Of a stretch of 64,000 nucleotides of DNA, positions 1-10,330 are shown in pieces (position 1 is the first letter of the stretch; the number at the start of each line of letters is the position of its first letter). The translations under genes were made by a program, and so were the position numbers. The DNA is taken from NCBI GenBank assembly GCA_036785705.1, contig JAWUZG010000036.1, positions 10,845,501 through 10,909,500 on the forward strand, read 5' to 3'. The notes beneath the pieces were generated by a model, which saw nothing but the letters and a program-made list of their open reading frames with translations, searched no databases and had not been told where the DNA came from. The DNA comes from Acanthornis magna. Taxonomy: Eukaryota > Chordata > Aves > Passeriformes > Acanthizidae.

Positions 1-34
1 GCTTGTCTCAGTCAGTCAGGCATGGCTGGCTGGT

Positions 35-303
35 GGCTGTAAACTCCACACCATTCCTGGCGAGCCAGGCAGGGTTCCCATGGCAGAGGCCTCCTCGGCA
101 ATGGAGGCTGTAAACTCTACACCATTCCCGGCAAGCCAGGCAGGGTTCCTGTGGCAGAGGCCTCCTCGGCAATGGAGGCTGTAAACTCCATACCATTCCT
201 GGTAAGCCAGGCAGGGTTCCCGTGGCAATGGAGGCTGTAAACTCCACACCATTCCCAACAGGCCAGGCGGGGTTCCCATGGCAGAGGCCTCCTTGGCAAT
301 GGC
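35..303. repeat. 71-bp minisatellite, four tandem units
   Basis: Four head-to-tail units each begin GGCTGTAAACTC and end near GGCAATGG. They lie at 35-105, 106-176, 177-232 and 233-303. Units 1, 2 and 4 are 71 bp long; unit 3 is 56 bp. The 15 bases missing from unit 3 lie between two GGCA copies that are 15 bp apart in the full units, so the deletion looks like slippage between short direct repeats. Units differ by only a few substitutions, which suggests fairly recent amplification. The unit is GC-rich and contains a CpG, unlike the AT-rich surroundings. Because 71 is not a multiple of three and the minus strand has almost no stops here, all three minus frames read open. Confidence 0.93.
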
Positions 304-372
304 GGCTCTGCCAGAGCAGCAGCTGCAGGCTGTCAGCACCCGGCTCTGCAGGAGGACATGGGCTGGCATTAC

Positions 373-630
373 CTGGAGAGGTAGAGCCACTATCGAGGCC
401 TCCTCAAACTCAGCCCTATGACAAACAAATATCTTATGGCTAACAGGTCGCAGGCTCAGGCAGAGAGCCATCTCTGAGGAGGCCTCGGTGCCATTCAGAA
501 TGGCGGCCCACATCTCACTGGGCTCACTTTCTGCACTCCTCATGTTGAACCAGACATTATATATTTTTGGCAACTTTTTCTGGTTTAATTCTGACATTAG
601 TAAATGAGCATCAACTTTCAGCATAGTCAG
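373..630 (-). CDS. possible internal coding exon, product unknown
   Basis: On the minus strand a pyrimidine-rich acceptor (…TTGTTCCAG) precedes base 630 and a donor CAG|GTAATG follows base 373. The 258 bp between them are exactly 86 codons, open in phase 0 at both ends, starting LTMLKVDAHLLM and ending SIVALPLQ. The composition is protein-like and includes a stretch reading LPKIYNVWFNMRSAESEPSE. The same frame continues past the donor through the adjacent minisatellite until near position 16, so the exon edge is inferred from the splice site, not from a stop. I do not recognise the family. Further exons would lie beyond the left edge of the window. It could be a chance open frame in GC-richer DNA or part of an unrecognised repeat. 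Confidence 0.3.
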
Positions 631-639
631 CTGGAACAA

Positions 640-3546
640 GACACAGTTGATCTTGGCTTTTGCTTATACTCAAAGCCATCCACTAGCCGTTACATTTTCT
701 AGTTGTTTGAGTTGTAATCTGTAATTTTTGTCATAAAAGAGAGTCTCAGATCTATCCTGTAATAGTTCCTTCTTTGATAACAGATAAACCCACCATCAAG
801 ATTTATTGCATGAACCAGAGTTCCCACCCAAAATAAGCAGATATGGAAACACAAAAGATGGTGAGAAAATGAGCCTTCATGCATACTCTGATGGAGAAAG
901 AACACAATACTGTGTCTCATCTGGAGACAACTATGAACAAACTGGTCCTTGAGTGCCAGGGGAATTCCAGACCTGCATTAACAACTGCTTGAAGGGCACA
1001 CTTGCATGACACAGGATAGAGATGTGCAAACAGGTGTGAACATCAAGGGATTTTAAAATGTTATATGCAGGCAGAAATTAAAAGGATCCAGTCCCTAACT
1101 GGAAACATTGACTAGCAGTGAACACCTCCTCAGGCCTTAATCAGGTTAGATAAAAAACGGTTCTCACAGACAAAGTGCTTGAGAACACGCTAATCACTGG
1201 TATCCAGGTAGTATAACGTAGCAAACTTGAAAGAAAAAACAGTTTCTGTTTAATTTGTTTTGAACCAAAACTTAAAAGGTAAATTGCCTTCTGAATCTCT
1301 CATAAGCAGGCAGAACAAGATTCACCATCCCACAGCAGTTTTATGGAAGGTTTGTCCTCAGTATTGAGAACTGAGAAAACATGATATCTCTAATCTACAA
1401 ACATGGCATGCATTTTCTTTAATATCTATGTCACCAATACATCTACATATGAAACCACCATATTTTGTCCTTGATATTAAAATTCTTCAGAGATCAAATG
1501 CAAGTGCTAAAAATAGGCAAGATATTTATATAGTCCATAATAGTAGAATCCTATATTGCTGGCACCTCTCAGTGGAGACATGCCTGAACCGAAATCTCAG
1601 GTCTGCATGTCATACCAAGAAAAGAAAACAAGTAAACAGAGCTGAAGTTCTGTCTCAGATCTCAGAGGGTTACCAGGAATGCTCCTGGTTCTGTGAAAGA
1701 CCTTGGTGCATGGGTGTTTGGTACTCTTCACGCTCCAGACAAAAAAAAAAAAGGAAAAGAAGCTGTCTTTAGTCAGAGAGCACTAAAGTCAGCTTGCCAT
1801 GTGAATGAAATGAGAGAACCCTGAGGAAAAAAGCCTCAGCAACATACTGCTATCTTTGGGTAAACATTTGTTTGCAATATCTTTTTAAAATAATACTGTC
1901 AACTTCAGTGATTGACGATTTCACCCCATTTATCACTGACAACCAGAATTATTTTTTCAGCTGTGGATCATGTTAATTGTGGAAGCTAATAGGAAGGAAT
2001 GTGAGGTAAATGGTCTCAATACCTTTAGTATATGTGATGACTTTCACAGACTTGCGGTACTGTATTTACTGTAACCAAAAGGTCATGCTCTATATCTTAA
2101 AGGCAAAAGTGAACTTTCCTGCATCAATCACATGCCTGCAACTCATGCAAAAAATATTTTTAGACAAGGCAATTAGCATTTTTTAAAATTAACCTTAGTT
2201 TCAAATACTTGAAGGAAGTCTTTCAATTCTGACATCCATGTCAGATGTAAACCAGAAAGGATTACAACTATTCGTTGGCAAAAAAAGGAATTTAATACAA
2301 ATGGAATATTGCTGTTATAACTCATATTACTGAAAATGAGTGCTAATTTCTTCTCTGCAGCAAGATAAATAGTGACAAAATTATGAGATCGCATTTTTCA
2401 TTCCACTGTTAAACAAAGAAAAGTTTCCCCGATACTGCAGTTAATCAGTGTTAATTTTAAATGGTGCAATCCTATTCACATCTTGAATCTCTAGGTCCTA
2501 CAAAGATACCATACATAGGAATGCCATAATATAATAATTCTGATGTAGTTTTGTGAACGGGTATTTGTTTCCATAAGCATTAAAACTTGATACTGGCAGA
2601 AACGGGGTCGTTGAAAGTTAGAGTAATACTACAATTTGTGCATAAGCTTCTCTGAGGAAATGCTAGGATATGTGCTTCCTAATAAAGAACAAGGTGACAC
2701 AAGACAGAAAATGCTATTTTAGCATACGCTAACAGAAGACAAAATGGATTAATTTCTATAGAAGAAATTTTTTAAGTAACAACTTTAATGCAAAGCAGGA
2801 ATTATTGTTTTAAAGGGACTATGTAAAAGTTGACAAGCCCAAATTGCAACTGACTATAAAATTAAACTTTTTCCATTTTTTTACAAAATGCCCTTTTGAT
2901 CCTGGAATATCTATCAACCTTCCAAATTCGAGACTGTCACATTGTGAAAACACCAAATACTTTGCTGTGTGATTGGCCATTAGACTTGTTTTGGTTTTGC
3001 AAATTAGTGTGGAAGTCATGATTTCCTCTCTCCTGCATGGTATCTCTGGGATTATGCATTTGAACAGCACCAGACCTTTTATTTGGGATTTCCACAATTA
3101 AGCATTTCAGCCAGCATTGTTTTATAACAAAGTTATAATATAAGGCTCCTGTACTCCAATGTTCAATGCCTCCTTAGAAAGACAGCAGCTCTTGATACAT
3201 GGAAGTTGCCAAACCACAAAACGATTTTTTTTCTTCTTTTACTTATTACATGCAAATACTTTCTAGTGCACACTGAAATGCAATAAATTATAGTTATGTG
3301 GCATAGTAATAAAACTGAAGAACAGCATTTCACTTTTGGAAGGTGACAGGTGAGAAAAGAAGTGCTGTGGTGGCTGGTTTTATTTGTTGTCAACTTTAGA
3401 TTCAATACAGGCCTCTTACTTCTTAGCCAGTGGGCAGATTCTCAAGTATTTGTATAGTTTTCTCATGTGTGAGAAAATGTTTCTGTGCTTAGAAATTAAC
3501 TATACAACAATTTTTCATTACAAATATGGTCTTTACCAAAACCCAC
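640..3546. other. AT-rich noncoding stretch
   Basis: I see no repeat family, RNA gene or convincing coding exon here. There is a short A-run near 1741. Short open frames occur but lack paired splice signals with protein-like content. It is probably intronic or intergenic. Confidence 0.6.
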
Positions 3547-3890
3547 CTGGAGGAGACTGAGGGGAGATTTCATCACAGGAGAAGGGGAGGGGGCAGGTAC
3601 TGATCTGCTCTATGTGACTCGTGAAAGGACCCAAAAGAACGGCCTGAAGCTCTGTAAGAGGAGGTTTAGGTTGGATACCAGGAACAGGTTCCTCACCCAG
3701 AGGGTGGTTGGGCACTGGAACAGGGTCTCCGGGGCAGTGGTCACAGCACCCGCCTGACAGAGACCAAGAAGTGTTTGGACAATGCTCTCAGGTACATAGT
3801 GTGACTCCTGGCAATGGTGCTGTGCAGGGCCAGGAGTTGGACTTGATGATCCTTGTGAGTTCCTTTCAATTCAGAATATTATATGATTCA
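3547..3890 (+). mobile_element. CR1 LINE, truncated 3' end
   Basis: The sequence runs from CTGGAGGAGACTGAGGGGAG through GAGGTTTAGGTTGGATACCAG, CACCCAGAGGGTGG, GGGCACTGGAACAGG and GCAGGGCCAGGAGTTGGACT to a degenerate tail (ATATTATATGATTC). These are the landmarks of an avian CR1 3' region in plus orientation. The 5' end is lost, as is usual for CR1, and the octamer tail is eroded. The same landmarks recur in the copy at 57480-58009. No coding capacity remains. Confidence 0.9.
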
Positions 3891-5248
3891 GGGTATTTTT
3901 AGGCAATAAGTGTCTCTTTTGCTGTTATCATCCCAAACCCATACTGGGCCTTTTGCTGATTATTTCAGTTGGGTTTACTGTAAACATGACAAGATTAGAA
4001 TAATTCTGTTCTGTTCTCCCCCCAGTTTATTGCCACAGGTAACTGGTGCTGTACAGACTACTGTTAGTACCAATACCGGCATTTGAACACCTGCCTTTCC
4101 TAGAGAGATTCAGTGATTAAAATATTAAGCTATATTTAAGACATCATAAATGGACGTGCTGAATGTGTTTGATGCCCAAATATACCCTCCACAAGCAAGG
4201 TTGTCCTGAATTTATCCCATCAAAACCCACCAGAATACCACATATTTCATTCTCCACTGAAATTCAGTGAATGAACAAGCAATATATACAGCCTACTTTG
4301 GCTTCTCTAAATATAGCTGTGATAAAAGCTAAAATACATTATAAGCAGCTAGAATTAAGCATAAATGTCTCAGAACTATTTAAACTTCATCTTCAGTACA
4401 ACCCACACAATGAAATTAGTCAGTTCACTCATGAGGGTGGAGGATTGAGAAGGGTAATGATCTTTTTCAGTTTCTTCACGTAACAGAATTCAGTACAGCC
4501 CTATTTGATTTCAGGAGTCCTTTTCAACTACTGCTGCTGAAAAAGGTATGGGTTTTTTTTTTATATAGGATATGGGACTCTCTTATTCTCATGTTAACCT
4601 GGGCCCTGGATGACTAACCCTACAGCTGACACAAACAGATGTTTTTATTTGTTTGAACTATTAGGTCAAAGGGCTAATGAGCTAATGAAAATTCTTTTAA
4701 GAGCTATTAAATGAGGCATAATTAGCTGTTTTTCAGTTCCTATTTGTATGAAACAAAAGAATTAAAAAGAATTCTCAGTTTACAAATCTTTCATTTCATT
4801 CCTAGTCTTGATTAAGAAGCAGATTTAAAAACTGGTACGAAAAAACCATACCTCAGTAGCTGAATCAGCAGCTCCAGTCTAGTTCAGCAATGGTGTTCTT
4901 CCATCAGCTGTTACAACTTGCATTGTGAGAGCATCTCCTACTCAAACAGTGTTTGATAGGATAACATTGAGCTGTTTCAGCAAGCTTCTGTTTTTCCTAG
5001 AATATATCCCTTTGCTCAGCTTCCATAGCTTTTGTTTTGTATATGTACTGTGCCATGTCATTTATTTAAAAATAATTTCTAGTTGCATAAACATGTCCCT
5101 CAGTTTAATATTACAGAATAATTGTGTAAGGATTATTCCAATCTCTGTTTCACCAAAAAAACTGCAATATCTTTCAGATATATTTCCTGAGTAACAACAT
5201 CTTGTTGTAGAAATAAATCAGTCAATTTTTAGAAGTTTCTATTTCATA
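3891..5248. other. AT-rich noncoding stretch
   Basis: I see no gene or recognised repeat. Short open frames are present on both strands without convincing splice sites. Confidence 0.55.
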
Positions 5249-5276
5249 TGTGTGTGCGTGTGTGTGTGTGAGTGTG
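5249..5276. repeat. (TG)n microsatellite, imperfect
   Basis: TG dinucleotides are interrupted by single changes (GCG, GAG). Confidence 0.9.
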
Positions 5277-5444
5277 CAACTATGTATGATGCAGCAATAA
5301 TTATACACCAGAATCTGTTTTCACTTATGAGTAAATAATTTATCTTGAAGATTCCAAATCAAGGTAATACACCATACTCCCAAACTGGCTACTTATTCAA
5401 GAAATGAAAACTTATCAACTCAATTCTACACAGTGTTTATTTTC

Positions 5445-5464
5445 TTTTTTTTTTTTTTTTTTTT
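5445..5464. repeat. T20 homopolymer
   Basis: An uninterrupted run of twenty T on the plus strand follows TTTATTTTC. Length is likely to vary between individuals. Confidence 0.95.
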
Positions 5465-6079
5465 CTTTTGTCGATAGTGGAAATCATGTATAAATCACAA
5501 ACAGTACAAGTTCCCCATGTCAGCAGATGACCACTTGATTGGGTCAACTTCTGTGTGTAGACACTGTATTTTTAGTATAAAGTCAAGATAATATGGCAGT
5601 TAACTAATACTTTCAACTACAGTAAAGATACAAACTTTTGTAATATAAATTAATTGCCATTACAAAAAGGCAACTGTATTAAGTAATACGGTACAAAAAT
5701 CTGCAACTTCTATAAATATAATGAAATGCAAGAAGTTAAACGAAATAATACATCACAGATTTTTGTATAGCGCATTTGAATAGGCAAGCTAAGATACACA
5801 TGGAGCATTATACAGCAAGAAAGAATATCAAAACCCACTAAGACTTAACTTTTTAGCCATACAAATGCTAGTAGTACAAGTACAGGACACAACATGAAGC
5901 AGTTAAGATTACCAGCTCAGAGTGGGTAGACAAAGAAGCCTTACTGATGAGTTGTAAAGCATTAGGCAGCAGACAGAAGGTTGTCAAAACCAGCTGTTGT
6001 TGGATACTGATTGATAATGTTTTCATTCTGACGGCTGAGACACTGCAGACAGCCACAGGTCTGAGAAGAAGTGTGTGGG

Positions 6080-6101
6080 CACACACACATACACACACAC
6101 A
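6080..6101. repeat. (CA)n microsatellite, one interruption
   Basis: CA repeats are broken once by CAT. Confidence 0.9.
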
Positions 6102-6243
6102 AAGTAATTTAACAGATGGCTAAAGAACATTAAAGCACAATATCTTTTTTAAAAAGACAATGTTCACTCCTTAATGAACTTGCATGGAAAGTAGAGCCTA
6201 GTGCCCAAGTTTATTCCACCTGACAAACACATGTGAAAAGATT

Positions 6244-6277
6244 CAAACAAACAAACAAACAAACAAACAAACAAACC
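6244..6277. repeat. (CAAA)n microsatellite
   Basis: About eight perfect CAAA tetranucleotides occur in tandem. Confidence 0.93.
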
Positions 6278-6857
6278 CCAAAGCAATTGAGACTGGTTAT
6301 CTGAATGAAAACTGCATGGTGCTTACATATTCTACCATAGCCAGAGCATTCAACAACACTATAGACAAGAAAGTGTGACATGAGCTGCTATGAACATTTT
6401 TATCCCCTCATAAAAAGGTGAAGTTTTTTATAGACATTAAAAAGGTACACATCCATCAAGTCCATCTACAACACAAAACCACAGAAGTACTACATTCAAA
6501 GTAAAGTTAAGTGTTGGTCTTAGCCTTCAGCAGTTATGAGGTATTGTTTCAACCTGTGATGAATGATCACTGTATTAGTAAGAAAAAGCATACTCGAAAT
6601 AATTCTGAAAATTAAAATCACTGCTTCTGTGCAGCTGGCATTTGCCTAAAGAGAAAATATTGAAGTATCAAAAGGTCCTAGTCTAAGTGGCCAGTGGCAT
6701 ACTCCAAAACCACATTATCATGGACTTCTTGGGCCTTTTCATATTAGTCATATAGCACCTCCAAACAGTGCATAGCCGGGAAATCACAACCAAAATGTAA
6801 CTTGGAGCCACTAAAATTTTTGGACCAAATTCACTGATGGTAGACATAAGTACAGTT

Positions 6858-6913
6858 TCAAGAATGCAATACAGTTGGTTTTATATTCATTTCCTGTACC
6901 TTTTGGTCCATAA
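6858..6913 (-). CDS. possible terminal coding exon, product unknown
   Basis: On the minus strand a very strong acceptor, about 20 pyrimidines ending CCTTTAG, precedes base 6913. In the phase that needs one base from a previous exon it reads MDQKVQEMNIKPTVLHS and then TGA at 6858-6860. A 3' UTR-like stretch follows. All three phases are open for some distance, so the frame is not proven, and no matching upstream exon was established. It could equally be an unused splice site. Confidence 0.18.
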
Positions 6914-9111
6914 CTAAAGGAAAAGAGGGGAAAAGTAGTAAAAAAAAAGTTATTTCACATCTTCTAACTAATGGCCAATGAAAAAGCAGTAAAAGCTCAG
7001 AATCCCTCATTTTGTCTCCCCAGACTGCCTGCCTTGTCTGGGAAATAACTGTCCCACTCCTCCTCACCACTCATTTGTCCTTGCCCTTAAAAAGGAAAGA
7101 AATCTGGGGACCTTGCAGAAATCTAGGGACTCTGTCACTCTTAAGCTCACGTCAGCAAATGGAGAGTTTAGAAATGTAAATTAGATCCAGTTCCTCTTTA
7201 AATCCAGGGAATTGAACCTCCTTAGCCCACACAACAATCTGATGGGCAGCTGGGTCCCAACTAAAGTGTGCAGAGAGAACTGAACCAAATCAGGCTTCTC
7301 TGTGCTTTAAAATGAACAATTCCAGTTCTTGGTTGTTCCAAGAGTATTAGGAGTGAGAAGATTGACCGGGCAGGAAAGAGAACAAAAAACAAAGCAAGGA
7401 GATGCCCTTCAGGCTTCCTGCCTATTCCATCTCAAAATTAAACAAGGAGCTTACCAGTTTTCCCAGCTTCTTTCTGATAATAGGAAGCAGTTAAAACAGT
7501 GGGAGCAATGCAAGAAATTAATGGAAATTGAAAAGTAAACAAAAATACCTATGAGAAACATTTTGTTTAACAAAGAGTAAAATTACAAGTAATAGAGAAA
7601 TGGCTTTTATGAGCCTTTAAAAGCTGATATATGCTATTTTCTTATATCCCCAAATAAACTAGTGAGAAACTACAATAAACTTCAAACAGAAGATAAATGT
7701 TCAGAGTGGAAAGATATGTTGCCTAAAGCCCCGGAAACAAGGCGTTGTGTGTTTCAAGACAGAAGCAGAGTCAATGAGGAACTAATGACACCTCACTCGA
7801 GTTTGTGTTTGCAGACACTCATGCACAAGGGCAGCTGCATGCGCAAGGCACAGCATTCAAGGCGTGTGCCAGTCCAATGACTGATCTGCACATGCCCTGT
7901 TGTCACTGACTTGGAGAACCAGTGGCCTGGCACGTTTCTTTAATGGACAAGATCCACTTATAACGTTTTAAAAAATCAACAAAAGGCAGTCAAAGTACTG
8001 CAAATCTATAACGGGGAAAGTAGGGGAAGAGGAAATGTGGACTGTGTTACTCGAACCAAATCAGCTTTTTCTAAATGTATTACAAATGTTGTTTCCAATG
8101 ACTACTTTTTTGTCTTCTAAGTAACACTTAGCCCAGAGGAATTTTGAAAGAAAAAGATATAATCCCCTTGAAAAGAGAAGCTTATAGTACAAACACTGGA
8201 AGACCCTTAATTATGGGATAGATGCCTTGGCAATGTTACAATAACAGTAGAAGTCTATGAATGAGTGATAAAGGAAGCAATCCTTATTTAAAATCACTTA
8301 CACTTCTAACTAGTAATAAAGCCTCCACAGATGAACTAACAGACATTTGTTCTGCTTTTCTTATGGAAAACTACTTTCAAAGAAAATTATTACTTTATCC
8401 AACTTTTGTATATTTCTAAAATCTTTCATATATTTCTAAAAACCTTTTTACTTAGATCACCTGCTTATGTCAGCTGTTTTCCCCAAGTACTGTTATCTGC
8501 ACACATCTGTTTGTTTATTTACTTTACAGCAAACTTCCAGCAAAATACCATACTGCCTTTGGCAGGATTATGCAGTGACTTTAGATAACTTGTCAACTGT
8601 GTTTTCACTTAGTAAAACTTCTGGAATAATTACCTTTGCATTAATATGAAACTGCTTGCCTTTTAGGTATCCTATTAAGGTTCTCAGTGGCTGTGCTTTT
8701 CCATACTGTGAGGTCAACAAAGAAGCTAAATTAAACTCACAAGTTCTTTAAACATTAGTTATTTTTTAAAATCCAAGGTAACGTGGAATTCCTCCTTTAT
8801 GTACTGTGTTATTTTTGTGCGTGTAAAATTTTCTACCAAGGATGATCGCGATGCAAGAAAGCAACATGCAGTGCGCAGAAATAGTGGTAAACAAAGAGGA
8901 ACTTCCTACTTCAGTAGTGTAGACAACTTTACTGGAAATAGTTGTGTACCTGATTCACAGAACATTTATTTTAACAAAAGGACATTCTGCATTAACTCTG
9001 TATGAACAAGATAGCACAGCTCAGCCTTGATACCACACCACAATTAAGCTGTGACAGAGTGAGCAGGTACAGTGATGCCTGGGAACCACTTCTTTCTCTT
9101 TCTCTTGGCTT
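6914..9111. other. AT-rich noncoding stretch
   Basis: I see no transposon. A minus-strand AATAAA hexamer lies at 8965-8970 (TTTATT on plus), about 145 bp downstream of the stop proposed at 9112-9114. It could be the polyadenylation signal of that transcript. The plus strand has a coil-like open stretch at 7471-7534 between splice-like sites, judged too short to call. Confidence 0.45.
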
Positions 9112-9264
9112 TCACATTCTTGAAGGTTCGAAGTCTCTCTCTTCTAGCAAGTTTATTAGAAGGGAAAAGCTGTCTTTTACTGCCTCCATATCATCCAAGG
9201 AGCAGGGTTTAAGAATCCAGCGCTTTCCACGTGCAAGTGGCTCAAGTTCAAAATATTTTTTTAT
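9112..9264 (-). CDS. possible last coding exon with stop codon, product unknown
   Basis: On the minus strand the acceptor GTCTCTCTTTTTTTGTCTTAATAG is followed by a 153-bp open frame, 50 codons plus TGA (9112-9114). It reads IKKYFELEPLARGKRW at the start and LLEERDFEPSRM at the end. The frame is closed upstream of the acceptor, as expected for a real exon. Composition is globular, with charged residues, Trp and Cys, and few low-complexity runs. It joins in phase with the two upstream possible exons (9466-9514 and 10270-10330). An AATAAA hexamer lies about 145 bp downstream. I could not assign a family. A second minus frame is open over the last third, so the true C-terminus is not certain. Confidence 0.42.
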   Translation of the reverse strand: MKKYFELEPLARGKRWILKPCSLDDMEAVKDSFSLLINLLEERDFEPSRM

Positions 9265-9326
9265 CTATTAAGACAAAAAAAGAGAGACCAATGTATTATA
9301 TTATGACAACTCTCTGTCTCACATCT

Positions 9327-9357
9327 AAAAAACCAAACCAAACCAAACCAAACAAAA
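9327..9357. repeat. (AAACC)n microsatellite
   Basis: Four to five pentanucleotide units of AAACC lie just upstream, in minus sense, of the 9264 acceptor. Confidence 0.88.
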
Positions 9358-9465
9358 ACATGCAAAAAAATCAGGATATTCATTTTTAAAATCTAACCCG
9401 CAGCTGCTCTTATAATACAGGTTATATGACATGACCTGAAAGTGTTTTCTTTAGGGGTGACTGAC

Positions 9466-9514
9466 CTGCTTGGAAGCTACCATTCTACCCAATACATTTA
9501 ACAGCATGGGAGGT
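9466..9514 (-). CDS. possible internal coding exon, product unknown
   Basis: A minus-strand acceptor ATTCTTCCTCAG precedes base 9514 and a donor CAG|GTCAGT follows base 9466. The 49 bp read PPMLLNVLGRMVASKQ, taking one base of the first codon from this exon. The phase fits both neighbours: exon 10270-10330 leaves two bases, and this exon ends on a codon boundary where exon 9112-9264 begins. The only other frame examined stops early. The length is short, so the support comes mainly from phase agreement with its neighbours. Confidence 0.36.
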
Positions 9515-10269
9515 CTGAGGAAGAATTCTACTGACTTGAGGCAAAGAGCAAAGCACGTGTAACATGTGCACAAAAACATATCCAAAGCAGCAAAAGTAAA
9601 TAAGAAATTTTAGGTTGTGTTCATATTTTAATGTAAAAAATGTGTGTTTCATTATACTTTTATTGGTAAACACTTAAGATGTAGAATTTGTCACCATATT
9701 ACTCTAACTTCACAAATTAAACATAAAAAATGTACAGATCCTAAACATTCCTGTGAAATATGAGCTATAGCACAGCATCTCTTAGTGACCAAGCAAATCC
9801 TATAAAAATAAAAATTCTTCCAAAATTACTTAGTTTTTCTAAAATTAAACATAGAAGACTAGCACACTAATGTTAGTAGGATTCTACTAAGTGTTATACA
9901 TGAGACAGTTTCTTGGAAACACCAATCATTGCTGACATTGCAACAACTGTCAAGGCACAAATACAGACCCACAGAAAGACTGAGAAAGGAAAGATTTTAA
10001 TTTAGTAGTATACTCCAATCACTTTCCAAAATAGAAAGTACAATATCAAAACATGTTTTTGATGTGTCTTAGAAGAAAACAGTAGCCTGCAAGTTATACT
10101 GGTCCACACTTTACTGTTTTCATTAAAATTTTAGTCTTTGAAAGTATTTGATCCAAAAGTCTACTCATATTTGACTTGTCCAATAGACATTTAGTTTTTA
10201 CATCCAAAACTATATCCCTCAGTACTTGCTACTGCCCACTATCAACAGAAATACTTAGTCCTGACTTAC

Positions 10270-10330
10270 TTTGCACATTCTTGTCCATTGTAATTATTGC
10301 CAAATACTCTTAATTTTCTTTTATCACAGA
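10270..10330 (-). CDS. possible internal coding exon, product unknown
   Basis: The minus-strand acceptor TTATGGTGCAG precedes base 10330 and a strong donor AAA|GTAAGT follows base 10270. The 61 bp read CDKRKLRVFGNNYNGQECA with two bases left at each end. The remaining AA plus the first base of the next possible exon gives a lysine codon and keeps the frame open through the stop at 9112. The reading is hydrophilic and protein-like. No family was recognised. Confidence 0.36.

Larger units (their letters stand above)
5430..6857 (-). other. possible 3' untranslated region on the minus strand
   Basis: On the minus strand this AT-rich stretch has no sustained reading frame. It contains a (TTTG)n run and TG repeats, and it ends near an AATAAA hexamer (5436-5441 on the plus strand as TTTATT). 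An A20 run (T20 at 5445-5464) lies just upstream of that hexamer in transcript sense. This arrangement suits a 3' UTR following the short terminal exon proposed at 6858-6913. Long A-runs next to AATAAA also arise in ordinary AT-rich DNA, so the call is weak. Confidence 0.22.

Noticed and set aside
7471..7534. Plus-strand coil-like reading LLSDNRKQLKQWEQ… between splice-like sites
   Set aside because: About 21 codons only; such open stretches are common in AT-rich DNA, and no partner exon was found.
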